Assembly (NCBI GenBank): GCA_947179485.1
Contig: OX359245.1
Span: 81,579,067 to 81,643,066 of the forward strand
DNA length: 64,000 nucleotides
Origin: Allacma fusca
Taxonomy: Eukaryota > Arthropoda > Collembola > Symphypleona > Sminthuridae
Reading direction: 5' to 3'
Shown here: positions 1-12,076 of the stretch, piece after piece
How the letters are laid out: every line of letters starts with the position of its first letter
Numbering within the stretch: position 1 is the first letter of the stretch
The notes under the pieces: model-generated
Told to the model about the DNA's origin: nothing
Database searches by the model: none
What the model saw: the letters and a program-made list of their open reading frames with translations, nothing else
Translations under genes and position numbers: made by a program

Positions 1-1100
1 AATTGAGAATTGCAATTAACGAATATTTTCGAAAATTAATTAATTGAGGATTGTAATTAACGATTATCTTTTAACAAAATATTTAATTGTTAATTACAAT
101 TATTAATTCCTATTATTTAAACATTTGCCGATTACATTATTAATGATAAGTAAAATGATCTTTCAGAACGGACAGACGTCACGTGCGTTTTACATATGAT
201 ATAGATTATATTTTGGTAGTCTTAAAATAAAACGTAGCTGCAATTTGTGAGACTTAGTAAGATTAAACAAAATAAGAATTATCAGATCATTGCTGTTGCG
301 AACTTGTAGTAAGTAGTTACTGCATATGATACAGCAACAAAAATAATTATTTTATATGGTTACCAGTATCTTTTTAAAGTAAATTATTTTTTTTTAAGTT
401 TATAATACGCAAGTTTTCGGGCTTGACGTGTGTGACATCATCAGGTGAGACAAATTATTGGAAAACTGTCCCATTTCGAATTCCGTATTATATATTAAGA
501 TTAATGACTACTTTATGAAAAAAGTGATTGATGATTGCGATTACAAAATACTTTCTGCTAAAATACCAGTTACGATTACAATAACAAATTAATTTTACTA
601 AAGTTAGGTTAGGTTACAATTACAAAATAGTTTTTACTAAAATTTCAGTTACGATTACAATTTACAATTACACATTAGTACTTCTTGTTAAATCTACACT
701 TCCGATCACAAATGACGTCTTGCTAAATTTTGAGTTTCATTTACAATTAACGATTAATGGTTTATAATTTATTATTTGATGATTAAAATTGATGATTGAT
801 TTTTGAAAACGGTTAATTGATGATTGCAATTGATGATTGATTTTTGAAAACGGTTAATTGATGATTACAATTGATGATTGATTTTCGAAAACGGTTAATT
901 GATGATTAAAATTGATGATTGATTTTCGAAAACGGTTAATTGATGATTGCAATTGATGATTGATTTTTGAAAACGGTTAATTGATGATTAAAATGATTGA
1001 TTATTTCTAAAAATCCAAGCTTACCAAATTAACGATTGATGATTAATAATTAGTAATCATTAATCGTTAATCATTAATCGTGATTATTAATCGTTGACAT
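1..1100. repeat. AT-rich ATTGATGATT-type repeat block
   Basis: This stretch is built from variants of TTAATTGATGATT and its complement. The left edge and the right edge (about 1030-1095) carry the motif in opposite orientations, so the block may be a degraded inverted-repeat element. No open frame of interest is visible. No target duplication can be judged because the left end is cut by the window. Confidence 0.6.
780..995. repeat. 41-bp minisatellite, about five copies
   Basis: The unit reads roughly TTGATGATTGATTTTTGAAA followed by ACGGTTAATTGATGATTGCAA. It repeats about five times in tandem with T/C and AA/GC/AC variants. It lies inside the larger ATTGATGATT block. Confidence 0.8.
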
Positions 1101-1470
1101 CCATGGCCAGGGGTCGGATCTTGGTCTTGTAAATCTCCCTGGAAGATTATTTCTGAATTTCCCTGCTGACTATTATCTCCCTGCTGGTAGGTCCTCAACG
1201 ATTTCAAAAATCCCTGCTGAAAAAAAGGTCAACGATTTTCAAAATCCCTGTTTCCAAAAAAATCATTGACAAGACGTGAAATCCCTGCCAAATTTGGCCA
1301 ATCAAGCCAAAAATCCCTGTTTGCTTAAAAAATTTCCCTGAAACCCGTCAACAAATTTGAAAATCCCTGCCCAAAAAAGGTCAACGATTTAAAAAATCCC
1401 TGTTCGTAATAATAATCCCCAAACCCGTACCCAAAACCCTGAAACCCGTTCCCGTACCCGAAACTAAAGT
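1101..1470. repeat. TCCCTG-motif repeat, copy 1
   Basis: The phrases AATCCCTG and GGTCAACGATTT recur many times here. The same ordered phrases recur in the element at 5787-6176, so this is a second copy of one dispersed family. Its left end reads CCAGGGGTCGGATC, matching the 3' terminus of that element in inverted orientation. The right end grades into GTACCC-like sequence and looks truncated. Confidence 0.55.
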
Positions 1471-2728
1471 TTATATATTCAAGGATAAAAGTTATAGATT
1501 ATATAATTACACTTATCGGTTCAATTTTTGCTAACAATGGCTACACACAATTGCACTCATTCTATTTGTTATATTTAATTCTATTTAGGTAATTAATTTT
1601 GTAATTTTTAAGTCACCTTTCAACTGCTAAGCACAACATATGCATATAATTAATTTTTATTGTCACATTTCATCATTCGACGTGGGATGATCTGTTTAAA
1701 CAAAGAGCCTCTAAAATACAACAACGACACAAAAATGGTCGGTCACACCATGGATATCGTTTTGGCGAATGTTGGTTTTGCTCTAATTATTGACACATCG
1801 GTTAATAAGCCATATTTACAGTCTACAATATTATCTTCCTAAGAACATATTTGCTGCCCCAGAATTTAAAATGTGAGGGTAGGTTCAATCAAGAAAAAAA
1901 CATTTATTTTTATATGGCAATTTTTTATCCAAGACGTGAACTTTGTACTCCATTCCTGGTTCCTGAAGCAGCAATTGTTGTCTTAGAAACATGATGTTCA
2001 GCCTCAAATGAAACTCCATGAAATTTGCTACAAAAAAGCACTGGGAAAAACGTTTATGAACGTCGGACTGTCTAAAAAAAATTGGCAAGTTCAGAAATTC
2101 CTTTTCTTCCGTAAGTTTGTCGTCGACACACTCGAGGACAACAACACTCGACCTGCAATAACTCGGGTAGAGTGACAAAGAACAAAATTGTAGAACGGTA
2201 GGAAAAATTACATAAATTTTTTCCTACTCTGTGTGAATTATGAATGGATGTAGAATGCACTAGGTGTTTTGAGAAAATAAGTGTTTAATTCAAATATCTA
2301 TCTTCATTTAGGTTTTCACAAATTAATTATTATAGATTTACACTTCAAACCATTTTTCAGACAATTTTACCAAACAAGAAAAAATAATATTTATCTTTAA
2401 GTCAAGAAAATAAATACTTTGACAAAATTATAAGTAAATGTACTTTCAAGATATCATAAGATTCAAAGTAAAATGATAACTTTTAGGAAAAACAATTAGG
2501 AAAGTGCGGAGAGACTTATGAGTCCACCTCAACTCTCCGCCTTTAGGACGATGAATGATTCTATTTCATCTAGTTAATTTCAAAGTGGACCAGAGTGACT
2601 GTCCACGTCGCATCACAAAACGTTCAGCCCTTAACAATAATTATTATGGTCGTCACAACAGTCACACTTATTATTAGAACTGCATTCCTAGGTAAACTTG
2701 ATACCCTAAGGGCTTGAACACCTGGCCC
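1471..2728. other. Spacer, no recognised gene
   Basis: This is AT-rich DNA. The longest open frame is a 97-codon one on the minus strand (1885-2178). I do not recognise it and see no splice sites that would support it. Nothing else can be supported here. Confidence 0.5.
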
Positions 2729-3310
2729 TCAACGAAGTAGCAATGCATTCCCAGAACGTTCCTTCTCTCCAGCTCCTCCAGCGTTCCTTCTAATTCCATT
2801 GCCGGAGGCATTGCACAATGTATTTAGAGCTGCACCTTCGACATTGCCCGTTGGTGCTGCCTCCTCATTGGCTCCTATTGCCAACTCTGACATTTTATCT
2901 GTATCTGAGATGGGCATGTCAGCCATCTTTTCATAGTCATTACTAGCATCATTTCTAACGGTTTTATTTGCGATCTGTGATGACAATGTTTCTCACCTTT
3001 ACTCTTGAAGCGTAAATTATAAAACTTTTCTCCGTGTCTTTTCCGGTCATGTAAAAAATTCTTCACGCAGAGACCTATCAAAAAGCTTCCTGGAAAGCCA
3101 ATAGAATTGCGTATAATATAGCTTCAAAACATGTTCAGGAAAACATTCCGCGAAAATCAAAAAGACATGTAGAAATACGCATTCTGGAAAATACCCCGAC
3201 TTTTGCATAATAAACGACTCTTGACCGTATGGCTTCATATATTGACCCAGGTCATTGAAGCGTACTTTGAAAATTCTGGAAACAATTTTGTTGCAAACTG
3301 GGGGAGTCAA
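2729..3310 (-). other. Possible exon(s) of an unrecognised gene
   Basis: Two minus-strand open frames lie in a patch that is more GC-rich than its surroundings. One (3310-3047, 87 codons) is rich in aromatic residues. The other (2986-2729, 85 codons) is hydrophilic and Ala/Gly/Asn/Glu-rich. Between them the minus strand reads AAG|GTGAG and later CACAG, but those sites would leave an intron of only 22 nt, too short to be credible. I recognise neither frame. They may be exons of a gene, part of an old transposon, or chance. Confidence 0.2.
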
Positions 3311-3410
3311 ATATCTATTTTAGAAGTTACTCTCTCATCAGGGTTTGAGGGTCGGGAAATGAAGATGTTTCAATGTTTTTAATTCACTGTTGACTGTTGT
3401 TGTTAATGAG

Positions 3411-4009
3411 CGGGTGTGGAAAAAGTTCCCGATCCAGCGATCCGGGATCGTTGACAAAAGGGCCAAAGTAGTTGGGCAACATTGAACGGCGGGATAGTTG
3501 GCCATTTTGAAAAACACTGTCGGGTTATTTGACCAAAAGTTTTTTCGCTACCCAGGTAGTTGACCAACAAATTTTTTCGCTACCCAGGTAGTTGACCAAC
3601 AAATTGTTTCGCTACCCAGGTAGTTGACCAACAAATTTTTTCGCTACCTAGGTAGTTGGCCAAACGTTTTTGGTTAGACAGGTAGTTGGCCAAACGTTTT
3701 TGGTTAGACAGGTAGTTGGCCAAAAGTTTTTGGTTACCCAGGTAGTTTTCCAAAAATTTGTGGTAGTTGGGCAAAAAATTTTTTCGCTACCCAGGTAGTT
3801 GGCAAACAATTTTGGTAGTTGGGCAAAATGTTTTTTCGGTACCCAGGTAGTTGACCAAAAGTTTTTGGTAGTTGGGCACAAATTTTTTCCCATACCTAGG
3901 TAGTTGGCCAAAAATTTTCGGCGGGTTGTTGGCCATCTTTCCCCATTGGGTTAGTTGACCATTTACTGTTGTCATTATCTTTGACCATTTGGAACTTTTT
4001 CCACACCCG
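3411..4009. mobile_element. Short DNA transposon with internal GTAGTTGGCCAAA repeats
   Basis: The ends are perfect 19-bp inverted repeats, CGGGTGTGGAAAAAGTTCC at 3411-3429 and its complement at 3991-4009. The flanks are TTAATGAG and TTATTGAG, a 7/8 match for an 8-bp target duplication. The interior is about a dozen degenerate copies of a 30-40 bp unit containing CCAGGTAGTTGACCAA. The open frames here (Asn-Tyr-Leu-Gly repeats on the minus strand) come from the tandem repeat and are not genes. No transposase is present, so the element is non-autonomous. Confidence 0.8.
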
Positions 4010-4017
4010 TTATTGAG

Positions 4018-4596
4018 TCACTCTCCTGAAAAATATAAATTTTTGGCTGTTGTATTTATGTGATTGTTTTTCCATTGATTCCTGTACTTTCAACTGAAGC
4101 TTTCTCGACCTATGTAACTGCACCTATACATACATACATGACGTCCTAAACAACAAACAAAAACCAGAAGATTCCTGAAAAAGTAAGTCTTCAGAAACCT
4201 AGAATCGAACCAGAATAACGTTGTTGTTACTGATGTTAATAATTTTCTAAGTTTCAAACCTTTGGTACTATCGTGTGATTTCCTATTTCATGTAATAGTT
4301 GATATATCGACGTTTTCGAAAGGTGGAAAGAATTTCGGAATTAAAATTGAAATAGTGTGAATTGTCGTAGAAATCCCTTCTGTATAAAATTTTGTAACAG
4401 AATTATAATTCATGACAATGGCGCCATCCTCAGGATTAACGTTGTATTCATTAGCGAGGTCTGGAATTCTAATAAGTGCACACCGGGGGCTATGTAACTT
4501 TTGCTCAGCACTCAAGTAGGTATATAGTTCAAGCACTGACTTGTAAATATAGGAGGTAATATTTGTAAAAGCTAAAACTGTCGTTTACCTTGATAA
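4018..4596. other. Spacer with one unassigned minus-strand frame
   Basis: An 82-codon open frame on the minus strand (4536-4288) has ordinary-looking composition but matches no family I know. There are no clear splice sites. The remainder is AT-rich. Confidence 0.4.
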
Positions 4597-5415
4597 CAGT
4601 GCTCGGACTGGGTACGGATAATACTCGGGTAAATGGGTATGGAAACTTGTATGGGTACAACCAGTGTACAGAAGTTGCGTATACTCGTAAGCACGCAGGC
4701 GTTACCCGGGTACTTTGGATTTTATGCAATAAAGTGGGTACCAGTACGAGTATGAGTACTCACTCAGTCACAATCGGGTAGTATCCAATAGATACGGGTA
4801 TCACTTTGTAACATTTCTGTATCCATGAGTGCTGTGCCCGCGTAATTACTTCTGGCTACTTCAAGGATTCCTGTTGGGATGGATGACTATGGCTAACTAT
4901 AAGACCTGCCAACCGTGGCATTGCTTGTTTCTTTGTATACAGAAACTTGAGTTAGTGACAGAGCCAAGTATCTTTGATCCATTTATGATTACTTGGTCGT
5001 TGCAATCAAACTCTTCTAATGATTCCTCTCAGGAATCTAATAAAGAAATGTATCGTAGAGTCAGTCAGAACGTCTATATTTATGGATTTAAAGAATGAAG
5101 CTCATCAAAGAAGAATTTCAAAGGGCAAGGCCAATGAAGCTAATTAAATTTAATTAGCTTCATTGGGAACGTAACATTACAATTATTTAAAGACGTACAT
5201 ATTACGCTCGAGGTAAACGTACATTTATTAGCTTCGAGCCATATCCATTTCTTAATGCTACAAGTACGTAGGGTTGCCCATTTGAAAACGCCGAGGCATT
5301 TTGTGTAATCAATTTGAGCATTATCAATCCTGGACATTTATGTCACCTTGAGAATTTATTGCAGTAAATATTTATTCAATTTTATAATAATATTATAAAA
5401 TATCATTTCTTGCAG

Positions 5416-5598
5416 GCAATATTATTATTTTCGCCCATTTTATTATTGTTTAGAATTTGGATGTTAAAAGAGGAGTCTTCTATACTTGGATTTCAAACTC
5501 ATGGGGCTGCATTTGAATCTAATTTCGCCAAAACTTTCCGTCTCAGGCTGCTTAAATGTGAAAGGAAAGTTATGAATGTTTGTTTTATAAAACTGTAA
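5416..5598 (+). pseudogene. Exon-like fragment, possibly chemoreceptor C-terminus
   Basis: A consensus acceptor (TTTCTTGCAG) is followed by 60 open codons ending in TAA. They begin with a hydrophobic stretch and end in a basic helix-like segment. This hydrophobic segment plus charged loop faintly resembles the last loop of gustatory-type receptors, but the C-terminal membrane segment is missing. A poly(A)-type AATAAA follows at about 5604. The identity is a guess. It lies inside the 4597-6884 element. Confidence 0.2.
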
Positions 5599-5786
5599 TA
5601 TAAAATAAATATGCAATCTTGCCTCACACGTTTACTTACTAAAACAGCAATATTTGAAAAGAAAAAAACCGTATAAAAATTAATCCGTATAATTTTCTTT
5701 AGTGTTCAAACATATTGTTTTTTATATAATTACGTTCTATGGTTGACGTAAAAACTGTCATGATCAGGAAATTCTACTTTCCTCCA

Positions 5787-6176
5787 TGGGTCGGATTTTT
5801 GTAAATCCCCTTGGAAGATCATATCTGAATTTCCCTGCTGAATATTATGTACCTGCGGGGTGGTCCTCAACGGTTTCAAAACTCCGTGCTGAAAAAAAGT
5901 TCAACGATTTTCAAATTTCCTGTTGACAGCACTAGTTTCCCTACAAGACGTCAAACCCATGCCATATTATGCAATCAATCTAAGTATATATCTCTGTTTG
6001 AATAAAACATTTCCCTGAAACACGCCAACAAATTTGAAAATTCGTGCCAAAAAATGTCAACGATTTTAAAAATCCGTTCGTAAAAATATGTCCCTTCCCT
6101 TTGATATTCCCCTGCCAGAAAAATGTTTTCCCTGGGAAGAAACTTCCTGTCTTCCCGCAAAAATCCGACAACTGCC
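5787..6176. mobile_element. TCCCTG-family short transposon, nested
   Basis: Inverted ends GTCGGATTTTT (from 5790) and AAAAATCCGAC (to about 6170) enclose a block of CCCTG and TCAACGATTT repeats. TTCCTCCA flanks it on both sides (5779-5786 and 6177-6184), a perfect 8-bp duplication, though low in complexity. The repeat at 1101-1470 is a relative. It is non-autonomous. Confidence 0.55.
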
Positions 6177-6884
6177 TTCCTCCAATATACGTTACAAACC
6201 TTGTGTCCTATTTGTACAATAATGCCAACAGTTCTTAACGTCGGACTTGTGTTAAAAGATTTATGAGAAAACGATTAGTTGGGAACACGATTTTTGCATG
6301 TTCTCGAAGTTAAAGAGCAAGTTTTCGGTTATGGAGAGTTTAGTCTTAAAGAGTTCGTCCCAATTGATTATAAAGTTTTTATTTTGGGGAAGTAGTATTT
6401 GAATTTCGCCAGTGTTTATTAAAAATAAATCATAAATTACCTTCATGATTTTCTAACAATTTGAAATAGGATACCCTTAACGCCTAGACGAATTCCCAAA
6501 ACCCCGGGCATTTTTAATGGAGGTCAAAAAACTGGTGAATTAAACATTTTGATCTGAGCAGGCAAATGTCTTCGGGCATTTTCAATTGGCCAAAATTCGA
6601 GTACCCGAGTAATGCCCGGGTATAAACACTATGTACATACTCGGGTACGGGTGCAGGTTTTGGGTACATTTCGGGTACGGGTAAATTGTACGTAGAGGTA
6701 CTACACTGTACTTTCAAGTATGGGTACGGGTTCTGCAATGATTTACCCGGGTACTCGTGTATGGGTACAGGTATAGGTACATCATTTTGTCGTACCCGAT
6801 ATTCGGGTATGACTAAATTAAAAAATATTCGGCCCACCCTATATGGGTACGGGTACACGGTTTCTGTATCCAGTCCGAGCACTG

Positions 6885-7760
6885 CTTATTAGTATGCATG
6901 CAACAACATATAAATTTTCACTGGGCCAGCCAGTAGAATATTTACTGATGAACAAAAACTACGATTAGAATAATTTTAATAATTTATAACTGGATTACGT
7001 GATAACATGATAGAAACAAACTGTTTCCACAAAAGGCTTATATCTGGCGACCACTAACAGTTGATACTTAAGACCAGAAACCTTGTTAGCTGCAGACACC
7101 GGTGTTTCGTCCTATCCTATACATCCTATACAGCGCAAACAGAAAAAATGACTCTTATTTTAATTTACATATTTAATTTATATTTTAATAGCAATATTTA
7201 AAATTCTATTTGTTTTTACAAATTTTACAAACAATTTTGAAATTGTTCCACGTGCACATATAAACAGTCCTTTGGTTTCCATTTCAACCATTTTTCATCC
7301 TCCACTATGTCTCAACCTAAAAACTTTAATTGTTTAGTTGAACTGCCAAACCCGGATGATTTAATTTCTCTTCCTTCTCCATAGCTTATCCATAGCTCGA
7401 TAACTCTATGGTGCATAATGGTAAAATCAGTAAGTATACTGTGTTGAACATATAGCTATTAGATAGTTGCTTCAATCGCGTGAGTCTGGGAAACATTCAC
7501 CCATAAACATCATATATAATTATACGCAGCTCTATGGGGCAGAGAGGCTCTTATGGGGTATGTTTTAAGAATAGCACGCACATGCGGATGTTCATATCTT
7601 ATTACGGTCAAATAATTCAACTGTTTTTATCGAGTTTTCAATTGTCGTTTCGTTGCATGGTTCCATTGCGCAGAATTGTCCTGGAAATTATGAGTTTACA
7701 ATGAAAACCACTATAGGACGTACAATTAGTTACGGAAACTATTCTTGTAGACACTACAGC
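6885..7760. other. Spacer, nothing recognised
   Basis: AT-rich DNA with no open frame above about 60 codons, no splice-site pattern and no clear repeat ends. Confidence 0.5.
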
Positions 7761-8512
7761 CAGGGTTGGAAAAAAACCGGCTTTTATCAATAAAGGCCAA
7801 TCCAGTGGGAAGAAATGGGAACAACCGGTTTTTATATTATATGGATTCTAATTGCTAAAATAAAATAAACGCCAATACTATCCAGTTAAATAATTTAATG
7901 TCCAGGCCAGTGGTTGATATTGGATTTTACCGGCATCTTTTGGCTTATGGTAATAATTCGTAACAATTATGTCCGATCACGCGACGTTCTCCGAAAAATT
8001 AAAACTCCGCTTCTTTTACGTACGCACCTACCTACTCCCTATATAAATACAATTTTCGTTAGTTACCTAGCAGCCCAATTCAAATATTGTGGCAGACCGG
8101 TAGTTCTCTGCAGGATTTTCCGCACTTCAGTGAGTGTCACTTCTGGGATGGTTTTTGGTTCTTTTATTATTTTATTTCTCATAATCATTTCATTACCGAA
8201 TAACTGCTTGGAAATATTAAAACAAAGATGAATTTTTTAAAAATATTTAATAAATACTAACGGTTGAATAAATTGCTAAAAATGTGTTTTCCTTTACCGA
8301 TTATGGCCTTTATTCATTTCTGTCCTCCATGCGTAATATTAGCCAAGCCGGTGGTACTTTTTGGTTAAAACCGGTTTTCATTAGAAGGTGGATTTATTTG
8401 GATACTATTAGTTATGGCCATTTTACGCTAATCTATACAACCGGACCAGGCCGGTTAGTACCGGATTTTACCCAATATTGACCAGGCCAATTCTTGCCAC
8501 TTGCCAACCGTG
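7761..8512. mobile_element. hAT-like MITE, CCGGTT family
   Basis: It begins CAGGGTTGG and ends CCAACCGTG (8/9 inverted match). A perfect 8-bp duplication, ACTACAGC, flanks it at 7753-7760 and 8513-8520. CCGGTT, AACCGG, GGCCAAT and related words recur towards both ends in both orientations. The 5' end fits the YARNG rule for hAT termini. The 105-codon open frame inside is not transposase-like, so mobility would depend on an autonomous relative. Confidence 0.85.
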
Positions 8513-8520
8513 ACTACAGC

Positions 8521-9017
8521 TAATTGTAAGACATGATATGAGGAGCCTAAATTGTAATGCATGGAAAAATTCTGGGAATGATTTGGTATCACTAAAGAGG
8601 AATAGTCACTTCAGAGGTGGTCATTATATGAAGGTTGTAACGTATCACAATTGGCATTGTTCCATCATGCATCTTCATAAAATAATAATAATATAAATTT
8701 ATTTTAGGTATACAGTAGCCACAGTAACTCAGACTTCATAGGGTATGGTAATGGGCTTATTGTCAAATCAACGCAGTGTACACTGATTAACAGTGACAGA
8801 CATAATTGGACTATACAATTTTTCGAAAATAGTTTTTAATAGTAATGCTCAAATATTTCTCCAAGGATGCCACGTAACGCCGGGAACCAATTATCGTACT
8901 GATAATCAACCGTTACCGATATCTGAACTGCTTGTCATCCATATCAGTGAGATTATTACGAAAAAGATAGGAATTGCCCACACAGCCAAGTACAGCATGC
9001 GTAACCTGCACATCAAA
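8521..9017. other. Spacer downstream of the reductase exon
   Basis: On the minus strand an AATAAA-type poly(A) signal lies near 8700, about 300 bp past the stop of the reductase terminal exon. It could serve as that gene's 3' end. The plus-strand frame 8793-9086 mostly overlaps the exon in antisense and is not supported. Confidence 0.35.
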
Positions 9018-9351
9018 TTAGTCACACGTCATATTTTCGTTATAATTCCTTATAATAAACAAATAACAAATTGTTTTCAGAAATAAATGAAACCTTCTGA
9101 AATGTTTCCTTGCTCGGGGCAAATCGCTGTGCTCTTCTTGCAAAACGTAAAATTTTAAACCATAGGCGCAGTTGCGAAAGTAGTCTTTAATAATTACATC
9201 CTCAATGCGGAAATTAAAGCATTTCTGATCTAATCTATCAAGGCTGTTGTGAAGCGATTTCGTATTTTCCGTACGAAATCGAAAATCCGTCCTTTGTATT
9301 TCTCGAACAGCGGCTGTGAGTTTCTGTACTTTGTTATAAATCTTTATCATC
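9018..9351 (-). pseudogene. Fatty acyl-CoA reductase, last exon (FAR_C domain)
   Basis: This minus-strand exon follows a good acceptor (ATCTGCAG) and stays open for 111 codons to TAA. It resembles the C-terminal 'sterile' domain (PF03015) of fatty acyl-CoA reductases, which reduce fatty acyl-CoA to alcohols for waxes and cuticular lipids. The features seen are an N-terminal basic helix with IYNKVQK, a spaced Phe-Arg-Phe segment, an aspartate/tyrosine pair (IKDYF), and LPRARKHFRR near the end. The exon starts in phase 2 and so needs an upstream partner. The only other reductase exon in the window is 17 kb upstream (26740-26919), and the central catalytic exons are absent. It is therefore either a remnant or the end of a gene broken by inserted DNA. 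Confidence 0.7.
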
Positions 9352-9708
9352 CTGCAGATTATACTAGGCGAAATTTGCATTTCGCATGTAAACACTTAAA
9401 TGTTAAGCTCATGTGTAATTTTCTAAATGATGGAGCAAGTGTTCATGGTGTGACTATGTATAAGCTAGCAATAGATTAGTTAGCAGTAGCTAATAAAGTA
9501 GCCAGGAATGTAGATCTACACGAAATATTGTAAATTGGCCACTGATTTACTCAGCGCAGACATTCTCCCAACTAAGCATTTATAGGTCAATGTTCCGATG
9601 TCGCAAACGCCATGTAACCACACGGCTCTCATCTTGACCCGAATATTGTAAGCTAGCGTGTGTCTGGAGGCAGAAAAGGGGCTCATGTTTTTTTCCTACA
9701 TACACCGT
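9352..9708. other. Spacer between reductase exon and duplication copy A
   Basis: No further reductase exon can be read here on the minus strand. A short plus-strand frame across 9249-9479 is antisense to the exon. Confidence 0.4.
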
Positions 9709-10120
9709 TAGTGGGTTTTCAAAACTCCGGAAACTCATTAAATCATTGTTTTATTTTATTACTTTATTACACCCGAAATTTAAAAAAAGTGCAATCAAAT
9801 TTTCACTTCAAAGATCAAGAAATTTCTTAAAAGTGCCTAACGATAAAGGTAGCCACCAATCCCTGGACACGTAGGCTAAAATACCAAGGAATGTGCAGAA
9901 ATTTGGGTGCTTGTCAGATACAGACAAAAAACCGGCGTCCAATCTGCAGATTGAGGGAATCCTCTCATCAGCAAGGTCCTCTACGGACCATGCAAAGTCC
10001 TTTAACAAATATCAAAAGACATTTGATTTGGTTCACGTTAAGCAGTTCAAGCTCAAAAACTTCAGAATACTACTCGTATACTAATTCGTCTACTCTTGCT
10101 CTATAAGATAATCGTTAGTC
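9709..10120. repeat. Segmental duplication copy A, left end
   Basis: The sequence from TTTTCAAAACTCCGGAAACT onwards is closely matched at 36508-36803. The conserved block includes GCTAAAATACCAAGGAAT and CCTCTACGGACCATGC. The match resumes in copy B at about 42950 after a 6-kb interruption. A minus-strand frame (10008-9808) is partly kept in copy B but broken by stops there. I do not recognise it. Confidence 0.75.
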
Positions 10121-10194
10121 GATTATTATCTTTTCACTACGAAATTAAATTTGAACATTTGTTATATATGTATATATATAACGAATTACAATAA

Positions 10195-10395
10195 TTAATT
10201 AAAAATAAAAATAATATAATACCAAATACACTTATGTGTCCTGCTTTTACTGCCTCCAGCAGAATTATCTATATAGGCACATGCATAGTCTGCAGTCATA
10301 GCGCAAGTATCTCCACAACGCTGTTGTCCTTCAACGACTGTGATAGATGGAGCTAGGAGAACCATCAATAGGTAGAGGAAAGGAGTGAGTTTCAT
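10195..10395 (-). CDS. Small secreted cysteine-containing peptide, copy A
   Basis: It encodes 66 aa. The ATG at 10395 was chosen because the preceding codons do not align with copy B, while both copies agree from MKLTPFL onwards. Residues 1-23 form a clear signal peptide (Lys near the start, Leu/Val-rich core, VEG before the likely cut). The mature part opens QQRCGDTCAMTADY and has two further cysteines. The last ten residues are unusually aromatic, so a real exon may end before them at a GTGTAT donor-like site. The paralogue at 44685-44914 shares the signal peptide and first cysteines but has an unrelated tail. Function is unknown; a secreted defence or signalling peptide is only one possibility. 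Confidence 0.55.
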   Translation of the reverse strand: MKLTPFLYLLMVLLAPSITVVEGQQRCGDTCAMTADYACAYIDNSAGGSKSRTHKCIWYYIIFIFN

Positions 10396-10435
10396 TGTTA
10401 GAGGGAAACTAAAAGTCCTTGCAAGCAACATCAAA

Positions 10436-12074
10436 ATTGCTAAGAGGGGAAATTGTAGATTTGTAATTGCAGTGAAATCCAGTGAAGGTATTGAAGTTTA
10501 TAGTTTCTCCTTACTCTCTTCAACTCTACAGTAAAATCATATTTATTGACTCTTCAAGAGTATCCTAAAACTGTAGGGACATTGATGATGAAAAACAATT
10601 CGTTTTCTTTAGGAAAATCTTTCCCTAACGTTTTGAATGCACAACTGTTCTCATTTTCTTCCTTGCGTTGTCGCGGGTGATCTGTTTTCAAACTTTATTT
10701 ACTTCCACATTTATTAAAAATACATGTAATACATTTGTCAGTAATGCCACAAACCAGCAAACCAAAACATTACTAATCATTATTGTGGTTTGTGATTATA
10801 AAGCTTCCAGAAATTATAATGTCAGAATCATTGATTTATGACTCCAGTTGAAAATGTTACGTTTATAAATAAATCTCGGCTTGAAAAAGAATACAGAATT
10901 TTTAATAAATAATACTCTATCACTCGTCCAAGGTGTCGTATTGGTAGCACTTCGTATCTGGGAATAAAGTTTTTGAACACATTTTCTAAAACACCATCTT
11001 GAAAGATGTCTCACTGCAAAATATTGTCGTTCTATCTGTAATTTTCTACTCACGATTCGATATAAGCAAACTGCGACGCAGTGGGTTATACGTGGTCATT
11101 TCTATTATTGGATGCATCACTGCTTTTCCATTTATTCAAATGTAGTACACGTATAATTTGGCTTCAATTGCACAAATCACGGGTTTTTTTAAGTCGGTTA
11201 TTATCACAATATACGACTTATTAAAATAAAATTATTCTAAATTGAAAACTTTGAATGCATATTACCATGGGAATTTTTAAATGCTAGGCACGGAAAAACT
11301 CCAATGGAAATTTTGACAAATTATATGCGTTGTTTACTGACCTAAAAATGAACAACTTAAACTAACTTAAAAACATCTAAATTACTCTAAAATTATAAAG
11401 CTTCCGAAGGTTGAATTTTGCTACATTTGGACTATTGAAACTATTCAAAATTCCCATGTTAAAATGCAATGAAACGTTTGAAATTATAATAATTTTATTT
11501 TCCAAACTACATCCAAAAATAGCACATAAGTATCACTATAAGAGCACGGTGGCCTTTGTATGTATATATACATATTCGGGAATAATAAAGGACACTATAT
11601 ATATGACTTGCCATCACCTAATAAATTATTAACTTGAACTCGGAAATTTAAGTTAAAATTAGGATTTCACTTGAGTTCGATGTTGAAGGTTCAACTTATT
11701 TTTTTAAATTTTTTTGTACTTACAAATTTGATCTGACCTGGCCTTGATACATATTTGAACTGTCGCTTTCAGATTAGTTATTTGAATCCGAAATCAGAAT
11801 GCACGATTTTGTACTTGTACATAAAGAACATTTCAGAATACAAATCTAGTCTTCGATGTTAAAGTTCTCCTTTTTTCAGACATACATACATACAGCTAAT
11901 ACTTCTCTTAGCATGTTTGGATTACTGTCATAATATAACTATTACTTTTGCGTTATGAAACAAAAATATTTACTAAAAGAAAATCAACGTGGTGCCGTAA
12001 CGAATAAGTGTTCACTGCTATCCCAATCATACCAATGTAATCAATATCATGTTAAATATTTTGATGTGATGTAG
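10436..12074. other. Copy A spacer, colinear with 44915-46117 and 50366-50770
   Basis: This is non-coding flank of the peptide gene and receptor. It aligns with copy B up to about 11550 (copy B 46110) and resumes with copy B at 50366, where copy B carries an inserted 4.2-kb block. A CAAGTT/ACTTGAA-rich patch lies at 11630-11760. Open frames here are short and not conserved. Confidence 0.6.
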
Positions 12075-12076
12075 AC

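Larger units (their letters stand above)
4597..6884. mobile_element. hAT-like non-autonomous element, GTACCC family
   Basis: It starts CAGTGCTCGGACTGGGTAC and ends with the complement of CAGTGCTCGGACTGGATAC. The first 13 bp are perfect inverted repeats and about 21 of 24 bp match. Both subterminal regions (4597-4800 and about 6600-6884) are packed with GGGTAC/GTACCC in both orientations, as in the related element at 28409-31110. The flanks CTTGATAA and CTTATTAG match at only 5 of 8 positions, so the target duplication is weak. The interior holds a nested TCCCTG element and an exon-like fragment. No transposase is seen. Alternatively, these are two separate relics. Confidence 0.6.

Noticed and set aside
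780..995. CRISPR-like array
   Set aside because: The repeats are contiguous 41-bp units with no unique spacers, in a eukaryotic context.
3580..3975. Repetitive Asn-Tyr-Leu-Gly and Pro-Thr-Thr proteins on the minus strand
   Set aside because: They are three phases of one tandem repeat inside a MITE, with no start context or conservation.
4597..6884. Confident 8-bp target duplication for this element
   Set aside because: The flanks match at only 5 of 8 positions; the element is kept on its TIR and subterminal motifs alone.
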